DNA of 60,000 nt from Bolinopsis microptera (Eukaryota > Ctenophora > Tentaculata > Lobata > Bolinopsidae): positions 8,946,675 through 9,006,674 of the forward strand of contig NC_087078.1 of NCBI RefSeq assembly GCF_026151205.1, read 5' to 3'. The notes beneath the pieces were generated by a model, which saw only the letters and a list, made by a program, of their open reading frames with translations, had not been told where the DNA came from and ran no database searches. This document shows, in pieces, positions 56,134 through 60,000 of the stretch (positions are counted from its first letter, which is position 1; every line of letters starts with the position of its first letter). The translations under genes and the position numbers were made by a program.

Positions 56134-56775
56134 TGTCACTGCTACATACAAAACAAAGTTTGTGGGACCTGAGAGGATGGGAGACTAGATACCCAGGATT
56201 AGAATCACCTCCGTACTCTAATGCAGACTTAATGCATGCCGTAGCACCAGGCGCTAAAATACTAGCTCTGGTTAGAAACCTTACTGAAAGACTGTACTCA
56301 GATTACCTATCCCAGCAGGAAGGGATCAGAGTCCGCAGAAATTCCACCTTGAAAGCTTGAAGTAGTTGTGGAAATAAGAAAGTTTAATAGTTGCCTGGAG
56401 AGGAAAACCCTTAGAAATTGCTGTTACTCCTCAGACCATAGTCTTAGACTGAGAATTGCACTTTGGGTTTATGTCTGCTACATCAGAGACTTTTTAGAAG
56501 TATTTGAGGATAACTTGTTAACAGTAACTTTGAAAGAGTATCATCCCATAGAAACTCTCACGAAAGTTTTTAATCATATTGTTGTTGCAAAACCAAATTT
56601 AGAAGATTTGGGAAATTTCATAAAGCAGTCTACAATACACAATGTGAACACATACGTGAAGGTTAAAGTTGGCGATATGCTTAATGGAACCGCAGAGTTA
56701 TTGGATGAATTCTATAGCCCTTATAACTCAGAACTGTCAGACATTCTAGGAGATTCAAAATTTCTTTTTCTTTGA
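56134..56775 (+). pseudogene. CHST15-like sulfotransferase, C-terminal fragment with frameshift
   Basis: Family knowledge: CHST15 transfers sulfate from PAPS to GalNAc 4-sulfate of chondroitin in the Golgi. Residues LWDLRGWETRY, NADLMHAVAPGAKILALVRN, LTERLYSDYL, FNSCLERKTLRNCC, RIALWVYVCYIRDFLEVFED and LLDEFYSPYNSELSDILG align with the C-terminal half of that family. VRN-x3-R-x2-S-x-Y is the 3'-phosphate-binding site for PAPS. The fragment begins at a good acceptor (ends 56133, exon phase needs one upstream base). The 5' phosphosulfate-binding loop and membrane anchor are absent. One extra base near 56355 (AAA-G-CTT) shifts frame 0 to frame 1: the first frame ends at TGA (56358-56360), the second runs on as LEVVVEIRKF to the stop at 56773. 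It is either a dying partial duplicate or a real exon with an assembly indel. Confidence 0.8.
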
Positions 56776-57484
56776 CCTCTCTAGTCTCTATTTTCTTAAT
56801 GAAAAATAAGAAAAAAGCGTGTTTTGTTAATTGCTGGCTCTGTTACGTCACAAGGACAACTCCATTGCTCACCGTAGCTGAACAGCCAATCAAATAGTTG
56901 CCAGCTAGATAAGAGCCCAGGGGATCATTCTCAGGAACTGAGAATTTTGAAATCTAAATAATTATCACAAGGTGGAACTACTCAAGTTTTTTCTGATAAA
57001 TATAATCTTGGTCATATTATTGACCATGACTATGATACGTGTCTGAGGGGTGAACGATGTATGTTCAAATTCCTGATTATTATAGAACTATACGTGTATA
57101 ATTAATGAGTCTAAGCTAGCAGGCATCTTTTTTAAATACTACATTTAGCTGCAAGAGCTACCTGGAATACGAATCACAGTATTTTGATAATAGCGATATA
57201 TGTAATATTTGCTTTTAGGAAGATATTGATATACCAAAATAGAAAATTTAGCACGTTAACTCTGCAAGAGCTGAAATCTTTGCTAGGATCGTATTGAACT
57301 AACATTCCAACGATCTCGATCAGCACCCAATCAATGAGTTACAGATTTATAACAGACAATCGAGGTTACTCTCAGCAAATGGGGATAAGGCTAGAGCAAT
57401 CTTTGGAGCCAATCAAACACAGAATGAAATTAAGTATTGCAAACAGTAATTTCAGACAACTAATAATTATAAAGAGCGCCTCAT
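56776..57484. other. Upstream region of the peptide gene
   Basis: No gene is seen. The long frame at 57334-57765 overlaps the peptide gene promoter and first exon in another phase and is a shadow. Confidence 0.45.
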
Positions 57485-57519
57485 CACGTGACACAACACC
57501 CACGTGGGCGCCCACGTGG
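57485..57519. promoter_or_regulatory. Cluster of three CACGTG E-boxes with 20-bp palindrome
   Basis: CACGTG occurs at 57485-57490, 57501-57506 and 57513-57518. The last two lie in the perfect palindrome CCACGTGGGCGCCCACGTGG (57500-57519). The cluster is about 55-90 bases upstream of the TATA box of the peptide gene. Such sites are bound by bHLH or bHLH-ZIP factors; CCACGTGG is a strong E-box form. Confidence 0.7.
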
Positions 57520-57573
57520 TCAAGTGGCCGCCCAGAGCTGATTTGGTGCAGGGAAACAAAGCAAGCTGAAAGG

Positions 57574-57610
57574 TATAAATGTGGCAGATTCTGTAGCACT
57601 GCCTCACTCT
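57574..57610 (+). promoter_or_regulatory. Core promoter: TATA box and initiator
   Basis: TATAAAT at 57574-57580 and TCACTCT at 57604-57610, a perfect match to the YYANWYY initiator, with the A at 57606, 32 bases from the first T of the TATA box. This is the standard spacing. No ATG lies between 57606 and the start codon at 57671. Confidence 0.72.
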
Positions 57611-57670
57611 CAAAGTTTGACTCGGTGATTTTACTACAGAATTTCAAGTTTCCTCAATCTCCATCTCATC

Positions 57671-58045
57671 ATGATCAAGTCCTCAGTATTCTTTCTGCTA
57701 GCGTAAGTTATCATCTGCATACTGATACGCAGTACTATATTCTCGATTTACTGGGCCTGATTTAATTCTCCAATTATCGGTTTTATATGCACCGGCTGTT
57801 TTGAGATTTATCGCAAATGGATCACCAGTCCAAACTGCAAGTTCATTATCTTACAATTCTACAGATCTGAAATTTAACATCATTTCAGTTCTCTGTTCCT
57901 GGCAATGATAGCAGAGTTAGTTTTAGTGGAATGTGGTGTAATAACCAGCGGTGAGGAGAGTTTGCAGACACCCATTCTGGGATCTGAAGAGGAGCAGTGG
58001 CCAAACTGGTGGGGACGGGGTGCAAACGGGGTGGGTTTATTTTAA
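57671..58045 (+). CDS. Secreted peptide precursor, candidate amidated neuropeptide (two exons)
   Basis: Exon 1 (57671-57702) encodes MIKSSVFFLLA up to a perfect GCGTAAGT donor. The intron is 57703-57888 (186 bases, acceptor CATTTCAG). Exon 2 (57889-58045) completes the Ala codon and reads SLFLAMIAELVLVECGVITS and on to TAA. The product has 62 residues. Residues 1 to about 19-26 form a clear signal peptide split by the intron. Residues 44-54 read EEEQWPNWWGR: an acidic run, a Gln able to form pyroglutamate, four hydrophobic/aromatic residues, then Gly-Arg as amidation and basic cleavage signal. The predicted product is pGlu-Trp-Pro-Asn-Trp-Trp-NH2, followed by a short GANGVGLF tail. Processing at acidic residues before Gln and at a single GR is known for cnidarian and related neuropeptides. 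Promoter and ATTAAA signal flank the gene. Alternatives are another secreted peptide, such as a host-defence peptide, or a non-coding transcript. I do not recognise the mature sequence. Confidence 0.68.
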
Positions 58046-58053
58046 CTAAACTT

Positions 58054-58059
58054 ATTAAA
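58054..58059 (+). promoter_or_regulatory. Poly(A) signal ATTAAA of the peptide gene
   Basis: ATTAAA lies 9 bases after the stop codon. A TGTTTTATGTTGTTAG stretch at 58079-58094 gives the usual downstream GU/U-rich element. Confidence 0.55.
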
Positions 58060-58704
58060 CAACACACATCCAGTGATAATGTTTTATGTTGTTAGTTTCG
58101 CATAAATAGAGTGGCTCTACCATATCTTAGTTCGTTTGATAAAGATTGAAGCCGGAGGTCCCCAGGTTATGTAATGTTACAAAATTTCATACATTTGCAG
58201 GGAGGTAACCCGCAATAAGGACACTAACTGTCGATGAACGATAACAAAGTGAAAGAGAAACTGACAGAAAAATTACTAAGGGATAATTCATTTGAACCAG
58301 CCTGTTTATGCAAGCTCAACCTTGTGATTGTGATTAAGTATATAATATGCAAGTTTTGGTTTACATGAATTATGTGTTTCATTTATTGATGTTTTAATAT
58401 CTGTAGTCTAGTGATGAACCATGAGATATAATCAGATTCTGGACTTCTGTGCTCACACAAACCTAGTAGAATAAAATAAAATACAACAATTAAATTAAAT
58501 TATCGATTCAGAAGAAATCGAGTTTAAGATAAATCAGATTTCACTCTAAGATAAGTTCTGTGGTTGTGACTCAATCTTATGACATGTAATCCCATTTTTC
58601 TCAATCTCCTTTGCATGCTATTTGCTGAAATCGCGATCAAATCACAGTATTTATTAACCGGGTTTTATAATAAATTACATTATTTCAATCTTTCAATAAT
58701 TCAA
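58060..58704. other. Intergenic, no gene seen
   Basis: A GGTCCCCAGGTTATG fragment at about 58157 recalls the GGGGACCCCAG motif seen at 29618 and 41655. The rest is AT-rich. Confidence 0.4.
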
Positions 58705-60000
58705 GGTGTTATTATCATCGTTGGAAAGAAGGGTGACACCTCTCATTGCGCTAACAACAGAGGCATTACATTAAGATCCACAGCCTCGAAGCTCCTGCAG
58801 ATGATACTCCTGCGAAGACTTAGCAATGGCATGGAAAAATTTCTCCGGGAGAATCAAAGTGGTTTTAGGCAGAATCGCTCATGCATTGACCAGGTTTATT
58901 CACTCCGCTGTATTATACACCAATGTATTGAGTATAATATCCCTCTGTATATTAATTTTGTTGATTTCAAAGCAGCTTTTGATTCAATTGACAGGCAGTT
59001 CATTTGGAGAAGTATGCAGCACTACGGCTTACCTGACAAGTACATTAGAATCATGAAGGCGTTCTTTACTCACACAGTTAGTGCTGTTAGGGTCAATGGA
59101 GAGGTTACAGGCTGGTTTGATGTCAACTCGGGAACTGGGCAAGGTGATATACAGGGACCACCAGTATTCAACTTCTGTCTGAATTTTTCGGCATACCTTA
59201 TGGAACTGAACAAGGTCATTAGTAAGGGGGCTCTATTACAGCTGCCAGCCCCCGGGGTAGAAGAGAAACATCTCTTGGACACTGATTACGCTGATGACAT
59301 GGCCATGTTAGATAACTCAAAAGAGGGGCTGCAGGAAACCACTGACCTTCTCTGCAAATACAGTGCCTATGCGGGTCTGAAGATTAATGCTGGCAAAACA
59401 CAGAGCATGGCTGTCAGTAAAAGTGCATCGCAGAGGCCGTATTCTAAAGACGACACTATGGACATCAATGTGGAAGGTCTCCCAATACAGCAGGTCAGCA
59501 GCTTCACTTACTTGGGTGCTATCATCAGTGCGGATGGAACAATCGACAAAGAACTATCAGCTCGAATTCAGAAGGCCTCTGGGGCATTCTATCAGCTTAG
59601 CAGTATATGGTACAGTCGCAACATCAAGACACCGACTAAAATCAGGATCTACAAAGCGGCTGTCCTGAGTCCTCACTATACTGCTTTATGGAAGTGAGGT
59701 ATGGAATACCACACAGACGCAGATGAAAAGATTTGAGGTGTTCCATCATAGATGTCTGAGAAGAATCCTGAAAATCAAATGGTTTTATCACGTATCTAAT
59801 GCTGACGTACGTAAGCGGGCCAACATCGCCCCTGTTGATACTTTCGTACGAGCAGCTAGGCTCCGATGGTTTGGCCATGTGGTGAGGATGCCAGAAGAAA
59901 GAATACCCAACTATCTTCTGCACTGGATCCCAAAGCATGGTAAAAGATCAAGAGGTAGACCTCGGAAAAACTAGCTGTCATGTGTCCGGGAGGATGCAGC
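58705..60000 (+). mobile_element. Non-LTR retrotransposon reverse transcriptase, truncated and frameshifted
   Basis: Similarity begins at about 58705 (IIIVGKKGDTSHCANNRGIT, the usual KKGD..NYRGI block). FVDFKAAFDSID carries the first catalytic aspartate, GTGQGDIQGPPVFNFCLN replaces the common GCRQGD..SP..FN, and DTDYADDMAMLD carries the catalytic pair. FTYLGAIISADGTIDKELSA and a C-terminal region follow. At about 59670 one frameshift separates the palm frame (stop at 59697) from the continuation LLYGSEVWN, then RRILKIKWFYHVSNADVRKR and RLRWFGHVVRMPEERIP. The residues before 58705 are unrelated, so the element is 5'-truncated. It runs to the end of the window (stop at about 59972). The relic at 44520-44895 is of the same family. 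Confidence 0.88.

Noticed and set aside
57334-57765. 143-codon frame over the peptide gene promoter
   Set aside because: No recognisable domain, and it crosses TATA, initiator and exon 1 of the better supported two-exon gene.

Overview
The window is AT-rich nuclear DNA from an invertebrate animal. It has intron-rich genes with GT-AG introns and metazoan protein families, several non-LTR retrotransposon relics, many small inverted-repeat transposons and a very large number of minisatellites. Internal telomere-type CCCTAA repeats fit a metazoan. The species cannot be fixed from sequence. One small secreted-peptide gene has processing sites of the style known from cnidarians and other early-branching animals, which is a hint and not proof.

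Layout. 1-3042 is a nested palindrome: five 316-bp hairpin units alternate with hairpin units carrying an 11-bp minisatellite, and positions 1-2648 fold onto each other around 1324/1325. 3043-8059 holds transposon relics, including a 5'-truncated LINE reverse transcriptase (5544-6742, minus) and a probable hAT transposase relic (7361-7693, minus). 8060-26372 (plus) is the main gene, a SCAPER orthologue reconstructed here as 23 coding exons of about 1,781 codons. Its introns carry minisatellites, a 1.57-kb foldback transposon and an unrecognised single-exon gene on the opposite strand (21813-23042). 28293-34976 (minus) is a second reconstructed gene, of five exons, encoding an unrecognised acidic/coiled-coil protein; its introns hold small inverted-repeat elements and a 29-bp satellite. 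35000-51980 has no gene I can support and is dominated by minisatellites, MITEs and one LINE relic. 51988-54164 is a 2.18-kb element with perfect 20-bp terminal inverted repeats and a 5-bp target duplication, enclosing a LINE ORF1-like gene. 54845-55477 is the C-terminal end of a CR1-like reverse transcriptase. 56134-56775 is a frameshifted CHST15-like sulfotransferase fragment. 57485-58059 is a compact two-exon secreted-peptide gene with E-boxes, TATA box, initiator and poly(A) signal. 58705-60000 is a LINE reverse transcriptase relic running off the window.

Themes. (1) Minisatellites repeatedly sit inside inverted-repeat-bounded elements (B units, 24246-24422, 28020-28215). (2) A roughly 20-30 bp motif joining an E-box (CACGTG) to a CArG box (CCATATAAGG) recurs about 15 times between 31.9 and 49.8 kb. 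(3) The SCAPER gene shows unusual splice architecture: a five-fold tandemly duplicated donor site and a candidate exitron needed to keep its largest exon in frame. (4) The peptide gene at 57.7-58.0 kb, predicted to release an amidated QWPNWW peptide, is the best candidate for something new.
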